From Cryobacterium suzukii (GTDB taxonomy: Bacteria > Actinomycetota > Actinomycetes > Actinomycetales > Microbacteriaceae): 64,000 nucleotides of DNA. The notes beneath the pieces are model-generated. The model was not told the DNA's origin, ran no database searches, and was given only the letters and a program-made list of their open reading frames with translations. Positions 1 to 8,680 of the stretch are shown here, piece after piece (position 1 is the first letter of the stretch; every line of letters starts with the position of its first letter). The position numbers and the translations under genes are program-made. Location: positions 143,836 to 207,835 of the forward strand of contig NZ_SOHJ01000007.1 in the NCBI RefSeq assembly GCF_004403185.1. The letters run 5' to 3'.

Positions 1-179
1 ACGAGGAGCCCCGCAACGACGTGCATCAGCATGCCGGCCAGCGTGCGTCGGCATTCTAGGCTGTTTCTCGATAGCGGGATTTGTCGGCCACCACCGGCCC
101 TGGCCTCGAAGATCCCCGAACGCGTCGAAGCCACAAGACCTGCACCGACTAACACGGCGCCGAAAGTCAAGGCCAACAT
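1..179 (-). CDS. Possible membrane protein, 5' part only (runs off left edge)
   Basis: An open frame starts at an ATG at 179 and stays open for about 59 codons to the left edge. Its first 18 residues are hydrophobic (MLALTFGAVLVGAGLVAS), and a second hydrophobic stretch begins near the edge, so a membrane protein is plausible. No clear ribosome binding site is visible. It lies just downstream of a broken acyltransferase on the same strand, so it could equally be part of that decay. I recognise no family. Confidence 0.25.
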   Translation of the reverse strand, partial: MLALTFGAVLVGAGLVASTRSGIFEARAGGGRQIPLSRNSLECRRTLAGMLMHVVAGLL

Positions 180-273
180 AACGTCCGATCGAAGCCCAGC
201 CAGTAGAGCTTATGTTGCCGAGACTGTACGCCAATCAGGCGCCTTGTGGAGCTGTCCGTAAGAAATGCCGCAT

Positions 274-549
274 TCAGACGACACAGAACGTCACTACGAC
301 CGAAATCGCGACCGGAAGATCTGGATTCATTTGGATAACAAGCTGCTGGATCGGATATCCCCATAAGTAGACGCGGTAAGACAGATCGATTCCCGAGCTA
401 GATTTTTTAGAGCGCAGCGCAATCGCGAGGATAACCGCGGGCACGACCGCCCAAGCGAAAATCGCTGCGATGGGAGCCATGAATTCGCCGAGCAGGAGCC
501 ACGCGACGACGAGGCTCCAACATGCGTCACCCACTGCTACATATCACCG
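274..549 (-). pseudogene. Acyltransferase-3 (OafA-like) C-terminal fragment
   Basis: The frame encodes two hydrophobic segments followed by DLSYRVYLWGYPIQQLV, which matches the conserved 'DLSYGVYLWHFPVQ' segment near the C-terminus of acyltransferase-3 membrane proteins that O-acylate cell-surface sugars. Family members are 350 or more residues with about ten membrane segments; only about 90 residues remain. An in-frame stop lies just upstream (near 550), and the reading ends at 274, where the last helix would continue. A weak continuation in another frame (AFLTDSSTRRLI) suggests a frameshift. I read this as a dead remnant. Confidence 0.5.
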
Positions 550-620
550 CATGAGTAATTGGCGGGTATCGAGCCACCCGCCAAACTGTCGAAGCTGAGT
601 CCACGGTGCGGGGATACGGA

Positions 621-1064
621 TCAGTTTGAAATGCCCATGATCGATTCCCCTACGTCGGCAGATATTTCCTCCTGGCACAACGAGATCGCGCGGCCGGCTT
701 CACCCTGGGTGTCTTGAAGGAGGTGACTGGACACGACGGTGTGAGTAGAAGTATCGAAGCCCCAACTCTCGATGATGGGAGCCCCTTCGGCGGGGCTAAG
801 AATTTGGGCGTCCCATCCAGCTGCCTGGATGCAATCGGCGAAGTCCTCGACGTAGACCGTCTTCACAACGCCTTCGAGGTCGACATACTGGGGGAAAAAG
901 GCCGTAGCAGCTCCGTTGCCGGCAATGCCGAGAACCATCAGGGCTCCGGCTCCGATTCCGACGCGAGCCATGTTCCGGCGACGTTCGATGGTGCGGCGCA
1001 CACTACGTTCAGCGGTTGCGACGGTCGATTCAATCTGTGCGTGGGTGGGGGGTGCGATGTTCAT
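621..1064 (-). CDS. Small membrane-anchored protein downstream of ECF sigma factor
   Basis: A 147-residue protein. Residues about 1-30 are charged and cytoplasmic (ERSVRRTIERRRNMARVG), one hydrophobic segment follows at about 33-56 (GIGAGALMVLGIAGNGAAT), and the rest is predicted extracytoplasmic. The start is well supported: AAGGAG sits 7 bases before the ATG. The gene begins 12 bases after the stop of the sigma-factor gene on the same strand, so the two are surely co-transcribed. That position and single-pass topology are typical of anti-sigma factors, but I see no zinc-binding anti-sigma motif (HxxxCxxC). The function is inferred from context only. Confidence 0.6.
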   Translation of the reverse strand: MNIAPPTHAQIESTVATAERSVRRTIERRRNMARVGIGAGALMVLGIAGNGAATAFFPQYVDLEGVVKTVYVEDFADCIQAAGWDAQILSPAEGAPIIESWGFDTSTHTVVSSHLLQDTQGEAGRAISLCQEEISADVGESIMGISN

Positions 1065-1076
1065 GCCGTGCTCCTT

Positions 1077-1613
1077 TTACTGGTTTTCGATTCGTGCTGC
1101 ACCCAAGTGGATGCGGGTGCGCTGGATGCGCTTGCGCGCGGCCGCGGGCGACATTCCGAGGGCCGCCGCGGCAGCGGCGTAGCTCTCTCCTTCGACGAGA
1201 CATCGTTCAATCAACTGCCTATCGATCGGGCCGAGCGCGCCAATCTCTTCCCTTACCCAGTTCAGCTCGTCGATTGCTGACGCCGGAGCACCCGTGCTTG
1301 TGGCAGTCTCCGCGGCGTCGAGTGGAAGCGTGCGGCGAGCACGGGAGTTCCTGTTCGAGTTGTACGCCGTGAACCGGCAAGTAGTGAGCAGCCAGGGGAG
1401 CAGTGACTCACTTGCCAGCACGATCTTGTGTCGTCGCTTCCACATCACCAGGAAGGTCTCCTGTAGAAGATCGTCGGCTTGGTGCGCTTCGTCCGCCAAC
1501 GCCCAAGCAAACCGGTATACAGCCGGTCCGTGCCGCGTCATGAGCTCGGAGAAGGCGGCTTTGTCGCCGCGGTTAAGGCTCGTCACGAGCTCATGGTCAG
1601 AATCTGAATTCAA
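1077..1613 (-). CDS. ECF-type RNA polymerase sigma factor
   Basis: A 178-residue sigma-70 family protein. Region 2 is visible at about residues 8-75 (ELVTSLNRGDKAAFSELM, then DEAHQADDLLQETFLVMWKR, the core-binding and -10 recognition part). Region 4 is at about 115-170 (LGPIDRQLIERCLVEGESY, then AAAALGMSPAAARKRIQRTR, the -35 helix-turn-helix). The frame extends upstream to 1757, but I chose the TTG at 1613: GGAGG lies 6 bases upstream and homologous sequence begins there, while the upstream extension has no sigma similarity. The small membrane protein downstream may be its partner. The C-terminus is short with no extra domain. Confidence 0.85.
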   Translation of the reverse strand: MNSDSDHELVTSLNRGDKAAFSELMTRHGPAVYRFAWALADEAHQADDLLQETFLVMWKRRHKIVLASESLLPWLLTTCRFTAYNSNRNSRARRTLPLDAAETATSTGAPASAIDELNWVREEIGALGPIDRQLIERCLVEGESYAAAAAALGMSPAAARKRIQRTRIHLGAARIENQ

Positions 1614-1793
1614 GGTGGACCTCCACCTACACAGTGTCAGCCGAACACAGGTTTGTGACACGCGGTCGACTTCTATTTCATCAGCGGCGGCTCGTTGAGC
1701 TGGCTCAGTTTCGTCCCGATAGCTCGATCGAGGCCATGCCGCCGTGCCAAGTAACACTGCCTCAAGACCGTCATTTAGTGCTGCGGTTCACAC

Positions 1794-2912
1794 TCATCCC
1801 ACCGACGTCGAACCTGGCTGTCGGTCCGCGAGCGGAACCCTCAGGTGAGACGTGCTTCCCCTCTGCTTGCCAGCCCAGTCGATGATCAGACGCATACCCT
1901 CGGTGAAATCCGATTCGTGCGGACGATTGAGGAAAGCGTGGAAGGTCCCGGGCAACACGTGGTAATCGACCACGACCCCTGCTGCAGACAGTTCCTCGGC
2001 GAATAAGCCGCCCGATGAGCGCATCGAGTCCCGATCAGAGTCGATCATGAGCGTCGGAGGAAACTCGTGCAGGGCGTGGCCGCCGGCAAATGCGTGACGT
2101 TCCGCCATGGCGGTTCGCGTCCCTGCGTAGTGGAGATTCGTCAAGTTGAGAAGCATCGGCGTGTGCACGAAACGGCGCCGACCACGAAGACGGCCGCGCA
2201 AATCGGGTGACCGTTTCGGCAGCGCCGCATGGAAAAACCCGTAAGCGAAGAAAACGCCGACGAGAGGGTCATTTTTTTCGTCCGCCATCCGCAGGACCGC
2301 ACCGGCTGATAAGCATGCTCCGGCGCTGGCACCACCCAGGATGACCCCGTTGGGTGCCTCGCGCTGCACCTCCCGGACCACGGCCACAACATCGTCAACC
2401 GGTATCGGATAGTGAACGGCTGGGCTCCATCCAATCCCACGCGGCGACCGACGAAACCTCGAGAATGTCGCGAGTCGATAGCCAACGGTGACGACAGTGA
2501 ATCCCGCTGCCGCCAGCGTTCGCGCGACGTCATGCGATTCCGGCTGGTCGAGGTTGCCCTTGAAAAACCCGCCTCCGTGAATCCACACGATCGTTGCAGA
2601 TCTCAGATGCGCAGTGCCGGTAGGCGGTGAGTACCAGCGCACCGGTATGGAGCCGTGCGGGCCCTGGATCGTACTATCGACCGAGTGGACAGCCATCGAG
2701 ATCTGGTCGAGCGGCGTCACGTTCTCAACGCCAGGCAGACTGACCCAACCGGCAACGACAGACGATTCCCCATTCGTGAACCCTAGCGCGAGACCGCAAA
2801 CTGACCGGACCACCCAAACTCTTGATGGGGACTGCGTGCTCCGTTCCGGTAGGGAGACGCCCGTGAAATCCCGTGCCGGCGCGTGAGACCATGACAGCAT
2901 GTCTCTCTTCAC
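1794..2912 (-). CDS. Alpha/beta hydrolase, HSL-like esterase (copy A)
   Basis: A carboxylesterase/lipase of the hormone-sensitive-lipase type. It carries the oxyanion motif HGGG (WIHGGGFFKGN) near residue 110, the nucleophile elbow GASAG near 205, the acid in MIDSDRD near 290 and the catalytic His in PGTFHAF near 325. It probably cleaves short acyl esters. The first 45 or so residues are odd. Compared with the broken second copy at 7912-8463, this copy lacks 17 residues of the hydrophobic leader and its extreme N-terminus differs, so the true start is uncertain (GTG 2912, ATG 2900, or later) and export may be lost. The 5' end overlaps the divergent GNAT gene by 14 bases. Confidence 0.8.
   Translation of the reverse strand: MKRDMLSWSHAPARDFTGVSLPERSTQSPSRVWVVRSVCGLALGFTNGESSVVAGWVSLPGVENVTPLDQISMAVHSVDSTIQGPHGSIPVRWYSPPTGTAHLRSATIVWIHGGGFFKGNLDQPESHDVARTLAAAGFTVVTVGYRLATFSRFRRSPRGIGWSPAVHYPIPVDDVVAVVREVQREAPNGVILGGASAGACLSAGAVLRMADEKNDPLVGVFFAYGFFHAALPKRSPDLRGRLRGRRRFVHTPMLLNLTNLHYAGTRTAMAERHAFAGGHALHEFPPTLMIDSDRDSMRSSGGLFAEELSAAGVVVDYHVLPGTFHAFLNRPHESDFTEGMRLIIDWAGKQRGSTSHLRVPLADRQPGSTSVG
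2502..2828. repeat. Direct repeat copy A (327 bp, inside esterase gene)
   Basis: This segment is nearly identical to 7960-8337, in the same orientation. Only scattered single-base differences are seen over 327 bases. The other copy carries 51 extra bases at 8260-8310, corresponding to a join between 2801 and 2802 here. It covers the 5' part of the esterase gene up to the codons after the HGGG motif. Confidence 0.9.
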
Positions 2913-3327
2913 GTTTTCCGAGTCGAAGCACGTAGTGCGAACCGACCTCGTTGGTCTCTACGCAAGCGTCGGGTGGTCAGCGTACGCGAGCGACCCCGAT
3001 GCTCTTGTCCGCGCGGTGGAGCAGTCGTCCTACGTCGTAACAGCGAGGGACTCGACCGGAGCGCTGGTGGGCCTGGCCCGCGCAATCTCCGATGACGTCA
3101 CCATCTGTTACCTCCAAGACATCCTCGTTAACCCTGGTCATCAGCGAAACGGCCTCGGCAGAGCTTTGGTCGATAACGTCATCGAGCACTACGTTCACGT
3201 TCGACAAAAGGTGCTACTGACCGATGACGAACCGGGCCAACGGGCATTTTACGAATCCATGGGTTTCATCGAAGGGCACGACTTCAGCCCAACGCCCTTG
3301 CGTGCTTTCGTCCAAATCGGGAGCTAA
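2899..3327 (+). CDS. GNAT family N-acetyltransferase
   Basis: A 142-residue acetyl-CoA-dependent acetyltransferase of one GNAT domain. The core strand and acetyl-CoA loop are visible as DILVNPGHQRNGLGRALVDN (residues about 73-92; the Q/RxxGxG/A loop is QRNGLG). The C-terminal motif B is RAFYESMGF. The length is typical for a stand-alone GNAT. Its substrate cannot be told. It is divergent from, and overlaps by 14 bases, the annotated 5' end of the esterase gene, so one of the two starts is probably further in. Confidence 0.8.
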   Translation: MSLFTFSESKHVVRTDLVGLYASVGWSAYASDPDALVRAVEQSSYVVTARDSTGALVGLARAISDDVTICYLQDILVNPGHQRNGLGRALVDNVIEHYVHVRQKVLLTDDEPGQRAFYESMGFIEGHDFSPTPLRAFVQIGS

Positions 3328-3511
3328 GAGCGCCCACGATAGCCCGGCGCAAGCATGGATTCCTCTGCCGGCGTCAACGAATCCCAGGAACTGGTCTTTT
3401 CTGAGCGCTATGTCGAACTTGTCGACGTGGTTTCCGGCCCACGCCCTATCACTCCCCACCCACTCTCAAAGCAGTGCCAGCAAGCCGAACGTCGTGCGGG
3501 ACAGAACGCGG

Positions 3512-4081
3512 TCAAGAAAGGATCGTCCAGACCGGTGATTTCTGCCGGTCTCCAACGAGGATGCCCGCAACCCAATCGTCTTCTCTGGCATGCCGTCCCA
3601 TAGCACCGAGCCGGAGTGTCCCCTCGAATTGAAAACCGACACGACGGGCAACGCGAGCGGATGCGACATTGCCCGCATAGGCATGCCACTCGATGCGAAC
3701 CAGGCCCAGTCCTTCGGGCGAGCTGTCGAATCCGAACTCGACGACAGCTTGAGCAGCCTCGGTGAGCAGGCCGCGACCGCGAAACGGGGCTGCCATCCAG
3801 TAGCCGATCGTCGCTTGGTCAGAACCGACGCTGTCGAGGCTGATTGCGCCCGCGAATTCATCGGCGATCGTGATGGCCCACGTGCAACTCTTACCGCTTG
3901 CCCAACCGAAGTCGGAGTAGGCGGTGACGTACCCTTCAGCCTCCGTCCGCGTATACGGAACCGGGATCGGCACTCGCCGCTGAATCTCCGGATCCTGACA
4001 AGCAGCAGTGATGGCGTCAACGTCCATGAGCGACGGAGCCCTCAGGATGAGTCGGTCCGTGCGCAGTTCTACCTTATTCAT
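3512..4081 (-). CDS. GNAT acetyltransferase, RimJ/RimL type
   Basis: A 189-residue acetyltransferase of the RimJ/RimL group. It opens with the characteristic LRTDRLILRAPSLMDVDA, has GYWMAAPFRGRGLLTEAAQA (residues about 92-111, acetyl-CoA loop RGRGL) and ends with ASARVARRVGFQFEGTLR. Homologues acetylate protein N-termini or small amines. It converges with the GNAT gene at 2899-3327; the 184 bases between hold no gene. Confidence 0.8.
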   Translation of the reverse strand: MNKVELRTDRLILRAPSLMDVDAITAACQDPEIQRRVPIPVPYTRTEAEGYVTAYSDFGWASGKSCTWAITIADEFAGAISLDSVGSDQATIGYWMAAPFRGRGLLTEAAQAVVEFGFDSSPEGLGLVRIEWHAYAGNVASARVARRVGFQFEGTLRLGAMGRHAREDDWVAGILVGDRQKSPVWTILS

Positions 4082-4119
4082 ACGTTCAAGCTATCGGTTG
4101 GCCGAAATTGCCGCGTAAA

Positions 4120-4383
4120 TCACGGTCCGGAAGTGGAATCTTTAGCGGGCGTCTCCTGCGTTGGTCGCTCGGACCATTCGAAGCTCCCGCACACGGTCGT
4201 CGGTTTAAACCGCACCGTCGGCGAAAAAGCCATGCTTCGGTAGAAGGCTTGCGCGCGTGGGTTGGCGTCAGCGACCCAGAGCGCACCGGCGCGGTCCTGT
4301 CGATGACTGCGTTGAGAAGCGCCGGGAGAGTCCCGAACGGCGTATCGCGTGCGACATTGCTGTCTGCGCAGGCGTAAGTGCAA
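4120..4383 (-). pseudogene. GNAT acetyltransferase C-terminal fragment
   Basis: The readable part, GALWVADANPRAQAFYRSM, is the C-terminal motif of a GNAT acetyltransferase (strand, then NPRAQAFYxxxGF). The preceding piece (PALLNAVIDR) lies in another frame, with the shift near 4305-4315. No N-terminal half or acetyl-CoA loop can be found upstream. I read it as a frameshifted, truncated remnant. The 276 bases between it and the kinase gene at 4660 hold no supported gene. Confidence 0.55.
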
Positions 4384-4659
4384 AGGTCAGCTCAGGAAAC
4401 AGTGGTTGGCAACCTGTCGGGTACCGCGATATTCGAGTGCGTCGTTTCCGTCAGATCGATGGCGTAGGTGCCGATGAGCGCGATGGCCGCGGGGTCGATG
4501 GCGCCAAAGGCTGGCGTGGTGTTTTCTCTTTTCATGCCCCCAGCTAAACAGCCGGGGCCTGGTTCTGTCGTCAGCCTACGGGTTAGATCCACTCATCCTT
4601 TGGGAGGAATTTGCAGCAATTTGCCACTCACGCCACGTAGCGGGTTCTAGCGTTGAAGT

Positions 4660-6573
4660 ATGCATCCTGCTTCTAATAATCATCGTTGGCTCGTCGAGCC
4701 GCTAATCGGCAGCGTTCTCGTGTTGATCTGGGCTGTCGGTTTCAGCACACACTTGGTGAGCTTCGTCCCGTTGCGCGGAGAAATGATCTGGTCTACAACT
4801 CCATACGCGTTCGCGCTCGTGGTCGGCTTCGCGGCCGCCATCGCGCTCTCCCGCGTTGCAACCGGCACCTCGCTCGTCCTGGTTGGCGTGCTTCTGGCGG
4901 CTCAGCTGCTCTTTTGGCCTGCTCGGTTCAGCGCGCTCAGTTGGTCGGCGTATTTTATGCTGCTCGTCTTCGCCACACTCGTCGGGTTCTATGCAGCCAG
5001 GCGGATGCGCATGGTTGCGCCGTTCGTCTTGGTCCTCTACGCGGTCGTGGTCTCGGCTCTGCTGGTCCTTCCCCGCTTCAGCGCAACCAGCATCGATGGT
5101 TTGATCAACGGAAAGCATCTGTCATCTGTTGCCTCGATCCCGGATCTCCTCGTTTGTAGCGGCGTGGCCGCGCTGATCACGTTCGGGTTCTGGTACCTCG
5201 GGTTTCGGCTCCGCTTGGTGAGCTCCGCGCTGCGGTCGGGCTGGGATGACGCTACGTCGCCGATTATCAGCATCGCCCAACGGGTGCTGCTTCCGCTGCG
5301 CCCGGTGCTAGAGCCAGCCATCGCCGTCGCGTTCTACGTGTTGTGGATTATCGCGGAAGCCGGTCGTTCCGGCGGTTCGCCATGGCCGTCGTTTCCCTTC
5401 ACACTTGGCCTTCTCGCTGCGTCGATCGCCGTCGCCCGAACCTCTCCCCGGGTTGCGGTCGCGCTGCCTGGCGTCGTGCTTGCGATTCAACTCTTCGGTA
5501 TTCCCACCCGGTTCAGTTCGACGACCTGGCCCGTGTACTTCGCCGTTCTCGTCACCTGCTTGATCGTGAGTGCGACCGCGGATCGGCGCATCCGCTGGCT
5601 GTCTCTGCCGATCACGGCCGTGTATGTCGTCGTGATTACGACGCTGATGACTGTTCCCGCGCTGTCCGACGGCTACGGCTGGACGTCATGGGTCGGCGCT
5701 CGAAATTCAGGCGACAACGTCATCGAAAGCTTCGCCGGTGTCCTCGTGGTCGGTCTACTCCTTGCGGCAGCCGCCTGGTTCATCGGTTTTGGCCTTCGTG
5801 CATCGCAGTTGAATCGAGCCGCCGACGCGAAGCTCGGTGCAACCGTCGACGAACTCCGCTCGGCCGAGATCGACTTGATCGTCGCGAGCGAGCGCGACCG
5901 TATCGCCCAGGACGTGCACGACATCATGGCGCATTCTCTGGCCGTAATCATCGCGCAAGCCGACGGCGCACGTTTCATCGGCCCGCAACGGCCGGATGCG
6001 ATCAGCGAATCCCTGGAACGAATCGCTGCATCCGCCCGCACGTCGCTGGCCGAGGTGCGAATGCTGATCGAGTCACTTGTCGAAGATCCTGACGGCCACT
6101 CGAATCCCAACCTCGAGAACCTGGACGAACTCGTACAGCGGATGCGCGGGGCCGGCCTCACCATCACCGTCGACCGCTTCGGCGACCCCACCGTGCTCAC
6201 GTCTGGACAGCAACTGGCGGTGTACCGCATCGTGCAGGAGAGCCTGACGAACGCACTCAAACACGCAGGAGCCCAGTCCGCTGCTCGGCTCACGCTCGAC
6301 TGGCGCGGACCAGGACTTGCCTTGACGGTCGCCTCTATCGGGAAGCCCCGGCAACACCCAGACTCGAACGTGCGCGGGCACGGGCACGGCCGCGGGATCT
6401 ATGGGATGCGCGAACGCGCACGTCTGGCCGGCGGCTGGCTGACCGCGGACGTGGACGATGAAGCACCGGGCGGCTTCCTGGTCACTGCATTCGTGCCGAC
6501 GGCGTGCGTTGTCGAACAGACAACCGAGGCGCCGGAAGCCACCCTCCTGGCAGCAGAAGCAGGCTCGCGGTGA
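4660..6573 (+). CDS. Sensor histidine kinase, NarL/DesK-type (HisKA_3)
   Basis: A 637-residue membrane kinase. Residues about 1-385 form roughly ten hydrophobic segments in two similar halves (each with PxxFxLxxxLxAAxIALxR-like text), so the sensor is an integral membrane module rather than a periplasmic domain. The HisKA_3 dimerisation box is ERDRIAQDVHDIMAHSLAV, with phospho-acceptor His420. The ATPase part includes QESLTNALKHA (N box) and GRGIYGMRERARLAGG (G box). Its stop overlaps the start of the response regulator (GTGA), so the pair is translationally coupled. The signal is unknown. The upstream ribosome binding site is weak. Confidence 0.9.
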   Translation: MHPASNNHRWLVEPLIGSVLVLIWAVGFSTHLVSFVPLRGEMIWSTTPYAFALVVGFAAAIALSRVATGTSLVLVGVLLAAQLLFWPARFSALSWSAYFMLLVFATLVGFYAARRMRMVAPFVLVLYAVVVSALLVLPRFSATSIDGLINGKHLSSVASIPDLLVCSGVAALITFGFWYLGFRLRLVSSALRSGWDDATSPIISIAQRVLLPLRPVLEPAIAVAFYVLWIIAEAGRSGGSPWPSFPFTLGLLAASIAVARTSPRVAVALPGVVLAIQLFGIPTRFSSTTWPVYFAVLVTCLIVSATADRRIRWLSLPITAVYVVVITTLMTVPALSDGYGWTSWVGARNSGDNVIESFAGVLVVGLLLAAAAWFIGFGLRASQLNRAADAKLGATVDELRSAEIDLIVASERDRIAQDVHDIMAHSLAVIIAQADGARFIGPQRPDAISESLERIAASARTSLAEVRMLIESLVEDPDGHSNPNLENLDELVQRMRGAGLTITVDRFGDPTVLTSGQQLAVYRIVQESLTNALKHAGAQSAARLTLDWRGPGLALTVASIGKPRQHPDSNVRGHGHGRGIYGMRERARLAGGWLTADVDDEAPGGFLVTAFVPTACVVEQTTEAPEATLLAAEAGSR

Positions 6574-7280
6574 GAGCCATCCGAGTTGCGATTGCCGATG
6601 ACCAGCAACTGTTCTGTTCTGGGATCCAGATGCTCATCGAGTCACAGCCCGACCTGCAGTTCGTCGGTGCCGCTTACGACGGAGAAGCCGCTATCGTCCT
6701 CGCTCGCCAGGCGCGCCCGGACGTCATGTTGATGGACATCCGGATGCCGTTGCTCGACGGCATTGAGGCGACTGCGCGCATCCTGGGCGCCACAGACAAA
6801 CCCGACAGTGACAGCGGTGAATGCGACGCCGATGACTGTGCCACCGTTCTCGACGCGCAGCCAAAGGTAATCATGCTCACGACGTTCCAACGCGATGAAG
6901 CGGTCGTTCGCGCAATCCACGCGGGCGCAGACGGTTTCATAATGAAGGACACCACGCCTGAGTTCGTACTCGCTTCGATCCGCACGGTCTACGCCGGGCA
7001 CTCCGTGATCGCGCCTACCGACACAGCCGACATTATCCGGGCGCAGACGTCCCAGAAACACAGGGAGCCAACCGCAGAATCAATCTCAGCGCTCTCCGCA
7101 CGCGAGAAAGAGGTCTTCCTGCTCGCAGCGCGCGGCCTCAGCAACGCGGACATCGCCCAGACCGCCTATATCAGCGAGGCGACGGTCAAGAGCCACATCC
7201 GCAGCATCCTGGCGAAACTGTCACTCACCTCACGCGTGCAGATCGTCGCGCACGCCTACGAGAACGGGCTGCTGCGCTGA
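6570..7280 (+). CDS. LuxR/NarL-type response regulator
   Basis: A 236-residue response regulator starting with GTG at 6570, overlapping the kinase stop by 3 bases. The receiver domain (1-140) has the acidic pair D10-D11, phospho-acceptor Asp56 in VMLMDIRMP, the conserved Thr in MLTTFQRD and Lys in FIMKD. A loop of about 17 residues (TDKPDSDSGECDADDC) is inserted between alpha3 and beta4. The C-terminal LuxR helix-turn-helix is SAREKEVFLLAARGLSNADI, followed by SEATVKSHIRSILAKL. It is the cognate regulator of the kinase at 4660. Confidence 0.92.
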   Translation: MRAIRVAIADDQQLFCSGIQMLIESQPDLQFVGAAYDGEAAIVLARQARPDVMLMDIRMPLLDGIEATARILGATDKPDSDSGECDADDCATVLDAQPKVIMLTTFQRDEAVVRAIHAGADGFIMKDTTPEFVLASIRTVYAGHSVIAPTDTADIIRAQTSQKHREPTAESISALSAREKEVFLLAARGLSNADIAQTAYISEATVKSHIRSILAKLSLTSRVQIVAHAYENGLLR

Positions 7281-7314
7281 GTCGCCTACTCGCAGAACCC
7301 CCTACGGGACGCTT

Positions 7315-7884
7315 TCAGCGGTTGAGAAGTTCGTGCGAGAGGACGACGGTGGCGAACTCGTCGTGAAGATTGATCGCGGTTACTCGGGAAAGTTCCGCCG
7401 CACTGATCATTCCACCTTCGAGGTCTGTCCTGTCAAACGTGTGAGTTGCATCTACGGCAAAGTAGACGGTGTATCCCAGGTTTCCGCCAATGCGTGCTGT
7501 TGTTTCGCAGCAGTGATTGGTGGTGATACCGCAGATCACAATGGTAGAGATAGCGTTTTCTCGAAGCCAGAAGTCAAGATCGGGGGTGCCGTGAAAACTT
7601 GAGTTGACCGTTTTCTGGACCAATAGATCCGGAGTGCCAGACATGTAGCTTTTCAAGGCATGGCCGGGGTTGCTGGGGTGCAGCGGGGAGAGCGGATTGG
7701 AGGAATTATGCTGCACGAAGACAACCGGTCGCGAAAGCCTGTGCCACTCGTTCACTAACGCTGCGATGTTCTGATCACAGTCCGCGTTGTTTCGGGGTCC
7801 CCACCATTTGACTTGGTCAAATCCTTGCTGAGCGTCAACGACGATCAGGGCGGTGTGATCATCGATCGAGGGTAGTTGGATCAA
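7315..7884 (-). CDS. Isochorismatase-family cysteine hydrolase
   Basis: A 189-residue isochorismatase-fold hydrolase. The catalytic triad is visible: Asp17 in ALIVVDAQQGF, Lys91 in LVQKTVNSSF, and the nucleophile Cys125 in GITTNHCCETTAR, where the usual cis-peptide and Thr-rich signature precedes it. A second Cys replaces the common Val after the nucleophile. Relatives include nicotinamidases and YecD-like amidases; the substrate is not known. No operon partner is apparent; the broken esterase copy lies just upstream on the same strand. Confidence 0.85.
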   Translation of the reverse strand: MIQLPSIDDHTALIVVDAQQGFDQVKWWGPRNNADCDQNIAALVNEWHRLSRPVVFVQHNSSNPLSPLHPSNPGHALKSYMSGTPDLLVQKTVNSSFHGTPDLDFWLRENAISTIVICGITTNHCCETTARIGGNLGYTVYFAVDATHTFDRTDLEGGMISAAELSRVTAINLHDEFATVVLSHELLNR

Positions 7885-7911
7885 GATTTAGGCTCCTTAT
7901 TAATTTTCAGA

Positions 7912-8463
7912 TCAATGACCAAAATGGTTGATCCCGCGACGCCAGGTAGGACCGAGACTTCCCGCTGCCGCCAGCGTTCGCGCGACGTCATGCGATTCCG
8001 GCTGGTCGAGGTTGCCCTTGAAAAACCCGCCTCCGTGAATCCACACGATCGTTGCAGATCTCAGATGCGCAGTGCCGGTAGGCGGTGAGTACCAGCGCAC
8101 CGGTACGGAGCCGTGCGGGCCCTGGATCGTACTATCGACCGAGTGGACAGGCATCGAGATCTGGTCGAGCGACGTCACGTTCTCAACGCCAGGCAGACTG
8201 ACCCAACCGGCAACGACAGACGATTCCCCATTCGTGAACCCTAGCGCGAGACCGCAAACGATTACTGCAGGGGCCGCAACGCCCCCCGTGGCACCCATGC
8301 CGGGTCTCCCTGACCGGACCACCCAAACTCTTGATGGAAACTTCGTAAGCGGAACCTCAGACGGGACGGGTTTTGCCATCAATGTAGAACCAGATGCGTG
8401 CCCCACCGGAGAGTTCGTATTGCCATTGATCGTGGGTGATGCCGTCGCGAACAACAGTTGCAA
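7912..8463 (-). pseudogene. Truncated esterase (copy B), N-terminal part only
   Basis: It duplicates the first part of the esterase at 1794-2912: a hydrophobic leader (GMGATGGVAAPAVIVCGLAL), then the HGGG oxyanion region. The match stops right after the codons for RTLAAAG, where the sequence changes abruptly and ends in a stop 15 codons later. The nucleophile, acid and His are absent, so it cannot be an active hydrolase. It keeps 17 leader residues that copy A lacks, so copy B shows the ancestral N-terminus. The probable original start is the ATG at 8379. Confidence 0.85.
7960..8337. repeat. Direct repeat copy B (378 bp, 51-bp insertion relative to copy A)
   Basis: It matches 2502-2828 in the same orientation, with 51 extra bases at 8260-8310. 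The extra bases are a multiple of three and encode 17 residues of a hydrophobic leader. The copies lie 5.1 kb apart and flank the GNAT genes, the two-component system and the isochorismatase gene. Confidence 0.9.
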
Positions 8464-8680
8464 TTGGCCCTTGAGCTGGTGGCAGTTGAGGTCTGATCGC
8501 TTGGGGGCCTTCGTGAGTCGGTCCTAGGCATCCGCGGCAGAGCTTTTTGCATTGCGACGATGTCGCGCCATCCGGTGGCAGCTTGACTCGTAGCGTGCTC
8601 GATCGCGAATTCTCATGATTTGAGTGGCCCGGAAACGGAACCCTTCTCAGGCGTTCTACGCGGGCTATATTCTGGAGCGA

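Noticed and set aside
4392..4592. Minus-strand frame of 66 codons (contains AFGAIDPAAIALIGTYAIDL)
   Set aside because: Some protein-like character, but no homology I can name, no good ribosome binding site and it lies in decayed sequence.
8624..8680. Longer start of the ArsN2-like GNAT
   Set aside because: The extra residues have no similarity and GGAG sits right before the ATG at 8681.
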